NCBI GenBank assembly: GCA_944326815.1 | Contig: CALVFI010000005.1 | Coordinates: 1-35,085, forward strand | Source: an uncultured Rikenellaceae bacterium | GTDB taxonomy: Bacteria > Bacteroidota > Bacteroidia > Bacteroidales > Rikenellaceae | Reading direction: 5' to 3' | Length of the DNA stretch: 35,085 bases | In this document: piece after piece, positions 1 through 8,629 of the stretch | Numbering within the stretch: the first letter of the stretch is position 1 | How the letters are laid out: each line of letters starts with the position of its first letter | Notes under the pieces: model-generated | Told to the model about the DNA's origin: nothing | Database searches by the model: none | The model's input: the letters and a program-made list of their open reading frames with translations, nothing else | Position numbers and translations under genes: made by a program

Positions 1-101
<101 letters not shown>

Positions 102-103
102 CA

Positions 104-133
104 AGGACCGATTCACCGATCGGTCCTCTTTTT
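104..133 (+). terminator. rRNA operon terminator
   Basis: GGACCGAT (105-112) pairs perfectly with ATCGGTCC (119-126) around a six-base loop, followed by TCTTTTT. It directly follows the 5S gene, so it should end the rRNA transcript. The next start codon is only ten bases further on. Confidence 0.85.
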
Positions 134-143
134 ATTGTAAATC

Positions 144-659
144 ATGAAAGCAGAAAAGAAAGTTTATGACAATTCTGTAGTCCGTCGTCAGGACAGATTA
201 TTGGAGGAATCGGAGGCATATGAGTTGTTACGCCGGGGTGAGTATGGTTTTTTGGCGATTGCCGGGCCCTCCGGTGGTTATGGTATCCCGATCAGTTATG
301 TCTGGAATGGAGACTCTATTTTCTTTCATTGTGCCCCTGAAGGAGAAAAACTCCGTTTGTTGACCAACTGTTCTGAGGTCTCTTTTTGTGTCGTAGGACA
401 TACCAATGTCCTTCCAAATAGGTTTACTACGGAATATGAAAGCGTGATATTATTTGGACATATGGAGGTGGTTACAATGGATTCGGAACGGCGAGATGCA
501 CTCGGTTTGTTATTGGACAAATATGCTGCTGAGCATAAAGAGGTCGGAATGAAATATATGGAGGGTTCCTTGCATCGTACAACTGTGCTGCGCCTTCGTA
601 TTAGACGTATGAGTGGTAAAATGAAACGGGTTCATCCTGTGTCGGAGGCTAAAATCTGA
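144..659 (+). CDS. Pyridoxamine 5'-phosphate oxidase-fold flavoprotein, Nim (nitroimidazole reductase)-like
   Basis: This 171-residue protein matches the split-barrel flavin-binding family that includes the NimA-type 5-nitroimidazole resistance proteins. Visible features are RRGEYGFLA (31-39), the GIPISYVW strand (47-54), FHCAPEGEKL (61-70) whose His62 sits where NimA has its active-site histidine, and FTTEYESVI (94-102). Family members bind FMN and reduce small substrates in the cytoplasm; most genomic copies are housekeeping proteins, so resistance should not be assumed. The ATG lies ten bases after the rRNA terminator and no TAnnTTTG promoter is visible in that gap, so it may depend on read-through. 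It converges with gdhA. Confidence 0.75.
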   Translation: MKAEKKVYDNSVVRRQDRLLEESEAYELLRRGEYGFLAIAGPSGGYGIPISYVWNGDSIFFHCAPEGEKLRLLTNCSEVSFCVVGHTNVLPNRFTTEYESVILFGHMEVVTMDSERRDALGLLLDKYAAEHKEVGMKYMEGSLHRTTVLRLRIRRMSGKMKRVHPVSEAKI

Positions 660-716
660 ATGGGGTAGGACTCTTTGGCTCGATTGGCGGAAAATACTTT
701 TGTTCTATGGAAAATA

Positions 717-746
717 GGAAACGGCTCCTGATTAGGAGCCGTTTCC
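717..746. terminator. Hairpin between convergent genes
   Basis: GGAAACGGCTCCT (717-729) and AGGAGCCGTTTCC (734-746) form a perfect 13-bp stem with a four-base loop. It lies between the Nim-like gene and gdhA, which converge. The T-tracts on both sides are poor, so it may end both transcripts or protect the 3' ends. Confidence 0.65.
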
Positions 747-820
747 CGTCGTCGTTTAATATAATACAAATTGCATGGGGTATTACGCTGCCAAACCCCA
801 AAGACAGCGATGAGTAGATG

Positions 821-2158
821 TTAGATTACACCTTGTTCCACCATACTCTTTGCCACTTTCATGAAACCCGCAATGTTTGCGCCTTTCATATAGTTGATAT
901 ATCCATCCTCTTCCGTGCCATATTCAATGCAGGCATGATGTATTGAGGACATGATTTGATGCAGTTTTGCGTCTACCTCTTCGGCGGTCCAGTTCAGTTT
1001 CATTGAATTCTGTGTCATCTCCAGACCCGAAGTTGCTACTCCACCGGCATTGACAGCCTTCCCGGGGCCGTACATGAGTTTGTGAGAGATAAAAAGATCG
1101 ATGGCTTCGGGGGTACAGCCCATATTCGAAACCTCGGCCACACATTTGACTCCATTGGCGATTAATTGCTGGGCGTCCTCTCCATTCAACTCATTCTGAG
1201 TGGCGCAGGGCATCGCAATATCCACCTTCACCTCCCACGGTTTGCGTGCCGGATAGAATGTCGACCCGGGGAATTGGTCCGCATAGGGTGCGACAATATC
1301 GTTGTTCGATGCACGCAGTTCAAGCATGTAGGCGATCTTCTCCTCATTCAATCCCTCCGGATCATAAATGTATCCGTCAGGACCTGAGATTGTGACAATT
1401 TTAGCTCCCAGTTCCGTGGCCTTTTTGGCGGCGCCCCAGGCTACATTGCCGAAACCGGAGATTGCAATCACTTTCCCTTTGAGCTCCATGCCTGCTTTTT
1501 CGAGCATCTGCTTCAGAAAATAGACGGCACCGTATCCGGTTGCCTCGGGACGGATCAGAGAACCTCCATAGGTCATGCCTTTGCCCGTAAGTACTCCGGT
1601 ATTTTCCTGCGCGAGTTTGCGGTACATGCCGTATAGGTAGCCGATTTCACGACCTCCGACGCCGATATCGCCTGCCGGAACATCGGTTTGCGGACCGATG
1701 TGGCGCCACAATTCGGTCATAAAGGCTTGGCAGAAACGCATTACTTCTCGGTCGGACTTCCCTCTTGGATTGAAATCAGAACCGCCTTTGGCTCCGCCCA
1801 TCGGGAGCGTAGTGAGTGCATTTTTGAAAATTTGTTCGAATCCGAGGAATTTCAGAATACTGAGATTGACGCTCGAGTGGAAACGCAAGCCTCCTTTATA
1901 GGGGCCGATTGCGTTGTTAAATTGAACGCGATATCCGATATTGACATGGATCTCGCCTTTGTCGTCGACCCAAGGCACTTTAAAGGTGAAGATGCGATCG
2001 GGTTCCACGATTCGTTCGGCGATTTTGTTCGCTTCGAACTCGGGATGACGGTTGTAGACCTCTTCGACGGTGATCAGTACTTCGCGTACGGCCTGCAGAT
2101 ACTCGCTTTCGCCGGGGTGTTTGCGCTCCAGGTCGGCCATCAGATTGTTAACGTTCAT
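821..2158 (-). CDS. gdhA: NADP(H)-type glutamate dehydrogenase
   Basis: The 445-residue product catalyses reversible amination of 2-oxoglutarate to glutamate, linking ammonia assimilation to the TCA cycle. The length fits the hexameric family. Signatures are GPYKGGLRF (85-93), the catalytic-lysine motif PMGGAKGG (119-126, Lys124), PAGDIGVGGRE (161-171) with the catalytic Asp164, and a Rossmann GFGNVAWG (235-242). The start MNVNNLMADL is supported by a promoter about 30 bases upstream. It is monocistronic, with the facing hairpin at 717-746 as likely terminator. The NADP preference is inferred from resemblance to biosynthetic GdhA enzymes and was not tested residue by residue. Confidence 0.95.
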   Translation of the reverse strand: MNVNNLMADLERKHPGESEYLQAVREVLITVEEVYNRHPEFEANKIAERIVEPDRIFTFKVPWVDDKGEIHVNIGYRVQFNNAIGPYKGGLRFHSSVNLSILKFLGFEQIFKNALTTLPMGGAKGGSDFNPRGKSDREVMRFCQAFMTELWRHIGPQTDVPAGDIGVGGREIGYLYGMYRKLAQENTGVLTGKGMTYGGSLIRPEATGYGAVYFLKQMLEKAGMELKGKVIAISGFGNVAWGAAKKATELGAKIVTISGPDGYIYDPEGLNEEKIAYMLELRASNNDIVAPYADQFPGSTFYPARKPWEVKVDIAMPCATQNELNGEDAQQLIANGVKCVAEVSNMGCTPEAIDLFISHKLMYGPGKAVNAGGVATSGLEMTQNSMKLNWTAEEVDAKLHQIMSSIHHACIEYGTEEDGYINYMKGANIAGFMKVAKSMVEQGVI

Positions 2159-2183
2159 AGGTAGTTTTGTTTTAAATCGTCAT

Positions 2184-2218
2184 CAAATATACGAATTAGT
2201 TTTATAATTGTAAACAAA
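2184..2218 (-). promoter_or_regulatory. gdhA promoter, Bacteroidetes type
   Basis: On the minus strand TTTG (2218-2215) is followed after 23 bases by TATATTTG (2191-2184), matching the TAnnTTTG -7 element of Bacteroidetes primary sigma factors. Transcription would start near 2178, leaving a leader of about 20 bases. The spacer is at the long end. Confidence 0.5.
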
Positions 2219-2420
2219 AATGATTTTTTTTGAAAAAAATCGTATTTGGTAACATTTTGGTGGGATAGGTAAAGGTGTAGTAAGATAGGTAGGCAATAGT
2301 GTAGGAGTTGCCGGTCTGATCGGGATAGATGCCCAATAGACAGAGACATAGCAGTAGAGCCCGTTATATGAAAACAGACTATTCTAAAGAGATGGGATAT
2401 TTATCGTGGGTTACTCGTTC

Positions 2421-3071
2421 TTAGATCTCTACCAAATTATGCTTGATGGCATAGACGACCAGATTGGCGGTATTCCGGCAGTTGGTTTTGGCGAGAATAT
2501 TGGCCCGATGCTTGTCGACGGTACGTTTCGAGATGAAGAGTGTGTCGGCGATCTCTTGATTGGAAAGTCCTTTGCAGATCAGAAGCAGGATTTCCCGTTC
2601 TCGTTCCGAGAGGCTCTCGGTCGAATCTTCGTTGCGGGGAGCGGTTTTCAGGCTTCCGACCAGTGTCCTTAACAACTCCTGCGAAAAATAGCTGCCACCG
2701 CGCGCAACGGTGAGAATAGCCGTGTTTACTTCGTCGATCTCGGAACTTTTGAGCAGGAAGCCTTTGACGCCCAGCGAGACCATTTTGAAGTAATAGTCTT
2801 CATCGCCGTGCATGGAGAGTGTGATGATTTTCAAGTCCGGATACATTTCCAGAGCTTTTGATGCCGCATCGATTCCGTTCATGCGAGGCATGTCGATGTC
2901 GAGCAGCACGACATCTGTGGAAACTCCCGGCAACTGTTCCAAGAATTCCAGACCATCGGCGGCTTCGGCAACAACCTTATGGCCTCCTATGTGTTCCAAT
3001 AGACCTTTGAGGCCGTTTCGGAACAGGGTATGGTCGTCGACTAAAAAGATGTTATAGTTTTCTTTTTCCAT
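2421..3071 (-). CDS. NarL/FixJ-type response regulator
   Basis: A 216-residue two-domain regulator. The N-terminal receiver (about 5-125) has the acidic pair Asp12/Asp13, the phospho-acceptor Asp58 in LLDIDMPRMNG, and a switch lysine at about 109 (LLKSSE). The C-terminal LuxR-type helix-turn-helix (about 153-216) carries LSEREREIL and SNQEIADTLFISKRTVDKHR. It should bind DNA as a phosphorylation-dependent dimer. The start overlaps the end of the upstream kinase gene by 20 bases, so the two are translationally coupled partners. The target genes cannot be inferred. About 260 bases separate its stop from the gdhA start. Confidence 0.92.
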   Translation of the reverse strand: MEKENYNIFLVDDHTLFRNGLKGLLEHIGGHKVVAEAADGLEFLEQLPGVSTDVVLLDIDMPRMNGIDAASKALEMYPDLKIITLSMHGDEDYYFKMVSLGVKGFLLKSSEIDEVNTAILTVARGGSYFSQELLRTLVGSLKTAPRNEDSTESLSEREREILLLICKGLSNQEIADTLFISKRTVDKHRANILAKTNCRNTANLVVYAIKHNLVEI

Positions 3072-4017
3072 GATCGGGTCTCAAATGAACCGTGATGTTC
3101 GCATGCATTCCTTTGCCTTTTGAACTTTCTATGTTGCAGGTCCCTTTGAGCGAGGAGATGCGCGAGGTGATATTCGACAGGCCCATGCCTACGTCCATCA
3201 TGGCCGAAGGATTAAACCCCTTACCATTATCATGGTAAACCACTGAAAGAATATCTCCGTTGAGCATGAGTTTCAGGTCAATCTCTGTACCTCCCGAGTG
3301 TTTGATACTGTTGTTGATCAGTTCGCAGATGACCCGATAGAGAATTACCTCGACATCCGTATCGAAACGTTCGGCTTTCAGGTTGGTTGAAAAATTGATC
3401 TTCATTTGACCTTTGGCCGGTAATTTAGCAATGAAGTTCCCTACGCCCCGGGCTAAACCGAAGTCGTTGAGAATGTGTGGGCTGAGGTTGTTTGATATCT
3501 CACGCAAAGAGCGAATGGCCTCTTCGATGACATAGGTTGTATTGTCGATGATCTCCCGGTTGGCGGGAAGGATTCCGTCCCGTTTGAGTGCGGAAAGCGA
3601 CATCTTGGCCGAAGAGAGCAAGGGCCCCAATCCGTCGTGGAGCTCTTTGGAGAAATGAAGACGTTCTTTCTCTTCAGTCCGCAAAACCGTATTCAGCAAA
3701 CGTTTTTCTGTGAGCCGACGTTGTGATTCTGCGCGGCCGATGTATTTGAAAATTTTCTGTACATAAAAGACTCCTACGGCGAAGCAGAGGGAGGTTCCTA
3801 CTCCTAACCAGACGAAAAAGTCAGTTGGTAATCTCAACTCTTTGTCGCCCACAGCCTGTATATATTCTCCGCATCGTATGATAGACATTACTGTTAATGC
3901 AATAGTGAACAGTATCCAGGAGAAGTTGTACTTCGTCATCCGGGTTAAGCGTATGGCGATAACTGCAGCCGATAGCTGGAGAATGATCGAGATGATGAGC
4001 AGGATTTGTAGTACCAT
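3052..4017 (-). CDS. Membrane sensor histidine kinase (HisKA_3/NarX type)
   Basis: The 321-residue protein has three predicted membrane helices (about 3-22, 32-50, 68-88) and almost no periplasmic domain, so any signal is probably sensed within the membrane or cytoplasm. A short coiled linker leads to the dimerisation/phospho-acceptor helix with His127 in KELHDGLGPLL. The ATPase domain shows the N box ELINNSIKH (232-240), G1 DNGKGF (263-268) and G2 GMGLSNI (277-283). This architecture pairs with NarL-type regulators, and the regulator gene follows with a 20-base overlap. No ligand can be named. Confidence 0.9.
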   Translation of the reverse strand: MVLQILLIISIILQLSAAVIAIRLTRMTKYNFSWILFTIALTVMSIIRCGEYIQAVGDKELRLPTDFFVWLGVGTSLCFAVGVFYVQKIFKYIGRAESQRRLTEKRLLNTVLRTEEKERLHFSKELHDGLGPLLSSAKMSLSALKRDGILPANREIIDNTTYVIEEAIRSLREISNNLSPHILNDFGLARGVGNFIAKLPAKGQMKINFSTNLKAERFDTDVEVILYRVICELINNSIKHSGGTEIDLKLMLNGDILSVVYHDNGKGFNPSAMMDVGMGLSNITSRISSLKGTCNIESSKGKGMHANITVHLRPDHGKRKL

Positions 4018-4061
4018 GGCTTTATCGGGTTGGAAATAGGCTAATCAATAATAGTACCGAA

Positions 4062-4114
4062 GGATCAACGATCCATTACTACAAATATAAAATCTTTTCC
4101 CGAAAAACGTGCAA
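4062..4114 (-). promoter_or_regulatory. Two-component operon promoter with adjoining palindrome
   Basis: Minus strand: TTG (4114-4112), 22-base spacer, TATATTTG (4089-4082), a good Bacteroidetes promoter. Immediately downstream, around the expected start site (about 4076), is GGATC-AAC-GATCC (4062-4074), a perfect 5-bp palindrome that could be an operator or a small leader hairpin. Confidence 0.5.
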
Positions 4115-4173
4115 GGATAGCTAAAGTTGTCTCCTGATTGTCGTGTGAATTCGGAGTTAATAAAGATGTAATA

Positions 4174-4204
4174 AAAAAGCCGCCTAAATTTTGGGCGGCT
4201 TTTT
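4174..4204 (-). terminator. rplS terminator (bidirectional shape)
   Basis: AAAAAGCCGCC (4174-4184) pairs with GGCGGCTTTTT (4194-4204) around a nine-base loop. On the minus strand the stem ends in a run of six Ts, making a strong intrinsic terminator 20 bases after the rplS stop. Confidence 0.9.
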
Positions 4205-4223
4205 GAATTCTTCCTCAGAAGAA

Positions 4224-4589
4224 CTATTTCTCGGAGGCAACGACGCGTTTCTCCTTGATACGGGCTTTCTTACCGGTCAGATCGCGCAGATAGTAGATGC
4301 GTGCACGACGAACCACACCCACCTTGTTTACCTCGATCTTGTCGATATGAGGAGAATAGAGCGGGAAGATGCGTTCTACACCTACACCATTGGAAATTTT
4401 GCGAATGGTAAACATTTTGGTCATGCCGCTTCCTTTGATCTGGATCACGACGCCACGGAAACTCTGCAGGCGCTCTTTGTTACCTTCGATGATTCTGTAG
4501 GTAACCGTGATGGTATCGCCACTCTTGAACGAGGGAACCCCTTTGTCCTGCCACATGGATTCCTGTGCGATTTTGATTAAGTTGTTCAT
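4224..4589 (-). CDS. rplS: 50S ribosomal protein L19
   Basis: The 121-residue basic protein matches L19 over its whole length: [16 protein letters not shown] (21-36), [10 protein letters not shown] (40-49), [14 protein letters not shown] (53-66), [13 protein letters not shown] (68-80) and the [19 protein letters not shown] end. L19 sits at the 30S/50S interface. In many bacteria rplS closes an rpsP-rimM-trmD-rplS operon. Here it stands alone, with its own promoter and terminator, and rpsP-rimM lie 22 kb away. A leader of about 70 bases separates the promoter from the ATG. Confidence 0.97.
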   Translation of the reverse strand: MNNLIKIAQESMWQDKGVPSFKSGDTITVTYRIIEGNKERLQSFRGVVIQIKGSGMTKMFTIRKISNGVGVERIFPLYSPHIDKIEVNKVGVVRRARIYYLRDLTGKKARIKEKRVVASEK

Positions 4590-4666
4590 TGTCTTGCAAT
4601 TGTTTAAGTAAAGTGCGGAATATTACGGACTCCTGCGTTCACATAAGAGATTCCTACACGGGAGTG

Positions 4667-4698
4667 CAAAGGTAAGGCGGAATTCCTTAAAAACCAAA
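4667..4698 (-). promoter_or_regulatory. rplS promoter
   Basis: Minus strand: TTTG (4698-4695), exactly 20 bases, TACCTTTG (4674-4667). Both boxes match the Bacteroidetes consensus. It is divergent from and adjacent to the surE promoter. Confidence 0.65.
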
Positions 4699-4734
4699 TT
4701 TTTTTAGGAAATAACCTGCATTGTGTGGCATCTG

Positions 4735-4767
4735 TTGAGACTTCTGCTGCGATTTTTCGTATCTTTG
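4735..4767 (+). promoter_or_regulatory. surE promoter
   Basis: TTG (4735-4737), 22 bases, TATCTTTG (4760-4767). The expected start site, about 4773, leaves a leader of only about ten bases before the surE ATG. Confidence 0.6.
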
Positions 4768-4782
4768 CGTGAAATTTGAAAT

Positions 4783-5562
4783 ATGGATAAACCACTTATA
4801 TTTATTACGAATGATGACGGTGTCTCGGCCAAGGGCCTCCGGGCGATTACCGAGGCGGTGCGTAAGATCGGGCATGTAGTGGTGATAGCCCCGGAGACGC
4901 CTCAATCCGGTAAGGCACACGCCATCACCATGTATTCGCCGCTGCATTTGCGTGAGGTCCATCGGGAAGAGGGACTGGAGGTTTACGCTTGTTCGGGTAC
5001 GCCGGTCGATTGTGTCAAGATGGCTTTCGATCATCTGCTTGTCGACCATTTTCCCGATCTGACCATTTCTGGGATCAATCATGGCTCCAATTCGGCGGTC
5101 AGTGTACTTTATTCAGGGACGATGGGAGCTGCCATCGAGGCAAGTTTCTATGGTCGGCCTTCGATCGGACTCTCGCTGCTGGATCATGATACGGATGCGG
5201 ATTTTTCGGCTGCGACACAATATTCCATGGAGATTATCAAAAAAGTCCTGGCTTCCGATATGGAGTTGCCGCTCTGTCTGAATGTCAATATTCCTCGTGG
5301 TCCTTTTGCGAAGATCAAGGGAATACGCGTTTGTCGCCAGAACCGGGGATTCTGGAAAGAGACCTTCATCCAGCGCCAAGATCCGCGCGGTGTGGATTAT
5401 TTCTGGTTGACCGGTGATTTTTATAATACCGAGCCCGACAGTACCGATACCGATGAGTGGGCTTTGGCGCATGATTATGTGTCAATCGTTCCCATTCAGG
5501 TGGACCTGACCAATTATGGCCAGATGCGGAGTCTTGCCGGACTCTTCTCGGAGAGGTCGTAG
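4783..5562 (+). CDS. surE: 5'/3'-nucleotidase SurE
   Basis: The 259-residue protein belongs to the metal-dependent SurE phosphatases, which dephosphorylate nucleoside 5'- and 3'-monophosphates and are linked to stationary-phase survival. Active-site signatures are ITNDDG (8-13, Asp11/Asp12), QSGKAHAIT (41-49, Ser42), the GTPVDCVK loop (72-79) and SGINHGSN (96-103, Asn99). The length is normal. It is transcribed alone from a promoter directly upstream, and a hairpin follows that overlaps the 3' end of the convergent gene. Confidence 0.96.
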   Translation: MDKPLIFITNDDGVSAKGLRAITEAVRKIGHVVVIAPETPQSGKAHAITMYSPLHLREVHREEGLEVYACSGTPVDCVKMAFDHLLVDHFPDLTISGINHGSNSAVSVLYSGTMGAAIEASFYGRPSIGLSLLDHDTDADFSAATQYSMEIIKKVLASDMELPLCLNVNIPRGPFAKIKGIRVCRQNRGFWKETFIQRQDPRGVDYFWLTGDFYNTEPDSTDTDEWALAHDYVSIVPIQVDLTNYGQMRSLAGLFSERS

Positions 5563-5594
5563 TCGTATTGTTTTGAAACTTTTTTAGCTTGATA

Positions 5595-5622
5595 AGGGGG
5601 CTCATCGTTGGATGAGCCCTTT
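5595..5622 (+). terminator. surE terminator hairpin, overlapping the end of the convergent gene
   Basis: GGGCTCATC (5598-5606) pairs with GATGAGCCC (5611-5619), loop GTTG, followed by TTTGTTGTTT. The stem covers the stop codon of the minus-strand gene (5602-5604), so the last codons of that gene double as terminator sequence. Confidence 0.65.
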
Positions 5623-8586
5623 GTTGTTTCGGCCGTCGATGAATATATAGAGCGGCTCGGGGAACTGTACGCGACGAAGATGCTCGGTCTCCTCTTCGGC
5701 GGGCATGGCATCGAGCAAGGCGATGTTGAACTTCCCGTCGTTCAGGAAGGGGTTGATAGTCAGGTATCCTACACCGAACGAAGTGAGATTCTGGAAGAAA
5801 TGGGTCCCTTGACTCGGCTCTACGCGGAAATTCTCCAGACCGGACTCGACGATCACCTTGGCTTCCGAGATATCCGGCCACTTGACGGGAACACCGAGCC
5901 AGGGGTCGGCCGAGCCCCAGCGTCCGGGACCGACCAGTACGTATCCAAGTCCCTGTTTCCGCATCGAGAGATTGAGTTTGCGAACCTCTTCGGCCATCTT
6001 CTCCATGTTGCGCGTATCGAAATTCTGCTGCTTCACGTAGATGATGTCGCGGACTCCTTCGATGGCTCCTATGCCGAGTGCGCTTTCGGCGTAGATCAGC
6101 GCATCGGAGGTGTCGATCTCCGACCAGTTGAGCGTCGTATGACCTGCCGTGTCCACGATGGGGCGAATCTGCAGGAAATTGAAGATCTTTTGCGAACCGT
6201 ACGGAACATCGAGGTTGACGGCGAATTCCATCTCTACGGGGCATCGCATTTCGCGTTGTCCCATCTCCAGCAGGTCACATATGATCTCCGCCAGCGGGAA
6301 GGTGTCGTATTTGAGGATGTGGGCGAAGGTGATAATTTTGCGACCGTCCTCGTAGTTGCTGTCCGAGATGCTTTGATTCTGCATGTTCCACGTCGAGGCT
6401 ACATAGCGCATATTGCGGAACGCCTTAGCCTGTTTGTTGTTGATTTCAAACTTGGCAAGGTTCACCGCGTCATCGATCGATGTTTTGAACTCTTCCGGTT
6501 TGAGGCTCAGGGCATACATCACGCGCTGCGTGTCGCGCAGAGCCAGTTCCGGAGTGGAGAGCTGGAGTATGTTTTTCGGATAGCGAGGCGAGAACCGTAG
6601 TGTCTGGCCTCCGTCCACCACCAACTTACCCAGTCCGAAGGCCAGGTTCACAATGCCATCCTCCGGCGTCTCGTTGCCGATGGGGTAGAAGTTGAGCGAC
6701 CGGGCCACGCCGGACATCGTCGGGAAGAAATATCCGTTGTCTTCCGTGCCGCACACCTCCTGGATGACGACGCCCATCTTCTCTTCGCTCAATACGTTGC
6801 CCGTAGCGGCGATATAGGCACGACTGGCCGCAAAATAGACCGATGCGTAGACGCTCTTGATCGCTTTCCCCAGCAGACGGAGCATCTGGTCGAGGTTGGC
6901 CGTAAGCGGGATCATGTAGGTGGAGTAGATGCCTGCGAAGGGTTGGTAGTGGGAGTCCTCGAGCTTCGAGCTTGACCGGATTGCCAGCGGTCCCTTTGCA
7001 TATTTGATAAAGGTACGCAGATCCTCGACCAATCCCTCGGGCAGTCGTGAACTGACGAACTCCGAAAGAATCTCTTCGTCCGTAATGTCCGAGTTGATGA
7101 CGTATTGCAGGCCGTTCTCAATGATGAACTGATCGAAGTAATCGGTTCCGATGGCCACCGTGCGCGGCAACAGTATGCGGACATCGGGATAACGGTCATA
7201 GAAGTGATATTTTTGCAACATGCTGTTGAAGAAGGCCAGTCCCCGAGCTTTCCCGCCCAGGGAACCTTCGCCGATGCGGGCGAAACCGATCGATTCGTTA
7301 TAGCTTTCGCGGTTGAACCGGGCTACGACACCCTGTCCCAACAGGATGCGATAATCCTTGATTGTGCCGGCGATATAGGCGCGCATCTCCGCGGTAGAGG
7401 TGAAGTTGCTGCTCTGCATCTTCTTCATGGCCGCAGCCAGAGAGAACAGGCCTCGGGAGTAGAGCCATTTGGAGAGGTGGTTCTGCGAGGCGTGGTAGAG
7501 CAGTACATCCTCCGGAATTTCCATGACAAGCTGTTGCATCTCCCGCAGGTCTTTGGCGCGGCCGATAATCTCTCCCGTTTGGACATTTTTGAAGACGAAA
7601 TCACCGAAAGCGAACTCCTGGCTGATGTATTCACTCAACTCCAGCAGTAATGTCTTGGAGTATTTTACGATAAACCCGACCCCCAACTCCTCGGCTACGG
7701 CACGCATGCTCTCCTGGGAGGATTGCAGAAGGAACGGCATCAATGGATTGTCTTTCTTGATGAGGCGACAGAGGTCGATTCCGGCGTCGAGTTTCTCACT
7801 CTCCGAGGGGTCGTTTTTATGGAGGACAAACCCTACGTCCGAGATGACACCCAGCAGATTCTCTTTGTAGCGTTGGTAGAGTTCCACCGCTTCGGTATAG
7901 TTCGTGGCCAGTAGAATCTTGGGTCGGGCACGCTTGCGTAAGGTCTGTTGCTGTTCATTGAGCGCCTCACGCAGGAACTCGTTGCTCTGTTTGAGTACCA
8001 GCTTGTAAATGGCCGGCAGGTAGGTGGAGTAGTAACGGATCGAGTCTTCCACTAACAGAATCGACTGCACGCCGTTGCCGAGGATGTCTTGGTCGGCATT
8101 CATCCGATCCTCGATTGTCTTGATGATGGCCATGATCAGGTCGGCATTGCCGTGCCAGCTGAAGATATAATCGATGGCCGAACGGTCTTCGCGGTCGATG
8201 CGGCGGTAGATGTCCTTTGAGAAATTGGTCATCAATACGAATGGAATGGCCGGATAACGTTCCTTCACCAGTTTCGAGAAGGCGAACACATCCGGTTCTC
8301 CTACGTTATACATGCTGATGATCAGGTCGAAATCCGCTTCGGACTCTTCGCTCAACTTCTCCAAGGCCTCTGCCGATGTACTTACACGGGTAAACGTGGG
8401 CGCATTGCTCAGGTTCAGTCCGATGTATTCTTGGTTGATTTGCGATTCGATATGTCCGTCCTCCTCCAGCGTATAGGCGTCGTAACTACTGCAGATGAGC
8501 AGGATTTTGCGGATACGCCGTTCCATCAGACGATGATAGTCCGTGCCGGTAAATGTCGTTTCTGTCTCGTTGTGTTTTTGATCCAT
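5602..8586 (-). CDS. Receiver-like/PPDK N-terminal (PEP/pyruvate-binding) fusion protein
   Basis: A 994-residue cytoplasmic protein. Residues about 25-160 and 174-320 look like two CheY-type domains. The first lacks an aspartate at the expected phosphorylation site (DLIISMYNVG). The second keeps an acidic pair (VED, 179-181), Asp250 (ISDVGF) and Lys308. From about 434 the sequence resembles the ATP-grasp domain of PPDK and PEP synthase: GEGSLGGKARGLAF (439-452) and LAIRSSSKLED (534-544), ending with VGPGRWGSADPW. I see no phosphohistidine motif (TxGGxxSHxA) and no PEP-binding TIM barrel, so the full PPDK reaction is unlikely; it may be a nucleotide-dependent phosphotransferase or a regulator. 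Similar proteins annotated 'PEP/pyruvate-binding' are known in Bacteroidetes, without an assigned role that I know of. Confidence 0.75.
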   Translation of the reverse strand: MDQKHNETETTFTGTDYHRLMERRIRKILLICSSYDAYTLEEDGHIESQINQEYIGLNLSNAPTFTRVSTSAEALEKLSEESEADFDLIISMYNVGEPDVFAFSKLVKERYPAIPFVLMTNFSKDIYRRIDREDRSAIDYIFSWHGNADLIMAIIKTIEDRMNADQDILGNGVQSILLVEDSIRYYSTYLPAIYKLVLKQSNEFLREALNEQQQTLRKRARPKILLATNYTEAVELYQRYKENLLGVISDVGFVLHKNDPSESEKLDAGIDLCRLIKKDNPLMPFLLQSSQESMRAVAEELGVGFIVKYSKTLLLELSEYISQEFAFGDFVFKNVQTGEIIGRAKDLREMQQLVMEIPEDVLLYHASQNHLSKWLYSRGLFSLAAAMKKMQSSNFTSTAEMRAYIAGTIKDYRILLGQGVVARFNRESYNESIGFARIGEGSLGGKARGLAFFNSMLQKYHFYDRYPDVRILLPRTVAIGTDYFDQFIIENGLQYVINSDITDEEILSEFVSSRLPEGLVEDLRTFIKYAKGPLAIRSSSKLEDSHYQPFAGIYSTYMIPLTANLDQMLRLLGKAIKSVYASVYFAASRAYIAATGNVLSEEKMGVVIQEVCGTEDNGYFFPTMSGVARSLNFYPIGNETPEDGIVNLAFGLGKLVVDGGQTLRFSPRYPKNILQLSTPELALRDTQRVMYALSLKPEEFKTSIDDAVNLAKFEINNKQAKAFRNMRYVASTWNMQNQSISDSNYEDGRKIITFAHILKYDTFPLAEIICDLLEMGQREMRCPVEMEFAVNLDVPYGSQKIFNFLQIRPIVDTAGHTTLNWSEIDTSDALIYAESALGIGAIEGVRDIIYVKQQNFDTRNMEKMAEEVRKLNLSMRKQGLGYVLVGPGRWGSADPWLGVPVKWPDISEAKVIVESGLENFRVEPSQGTHFFQNLTSFGVGYLTINPFLNDGKFNIALLDAMPAEEETEHLRRVQFPEPLYIFIDGRNNKGLIQR

Positions 8587-8609
8587 CGGATATAGCTTCT
8601 TAATTCTTA

Positions 8610-8617
8610 CAAAAATA
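8610..8617 (-). promoter_or_regulatory. Putative -7 element for the PEP/pyruvate-binding gene
   Basis: TATTTTTG on the minus strand (8617-8610) fits TAnnTTTG and lies 24 bases before the start codon. No convincing TTTG is correctly spaced upstream, so this is tentative. Confidence 0.3.
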
Positions 8618-8629
8618 AGGGATTTTTCT

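Noticed and set aside
5366..6244. 292-residue minus-strand open frame, Arg-rich
   Set aside because: Another frame of the PPDK-like gene running into surE; composition is Arg/His/Ser-rich without any domain.
5608..6600. 330-residue open frame on the plus strand
   Set aside because: It is antisense to the conserved PPDK-like fusion gene, shows no family motif, and arises from the GC-rich codon pattern of that gene.
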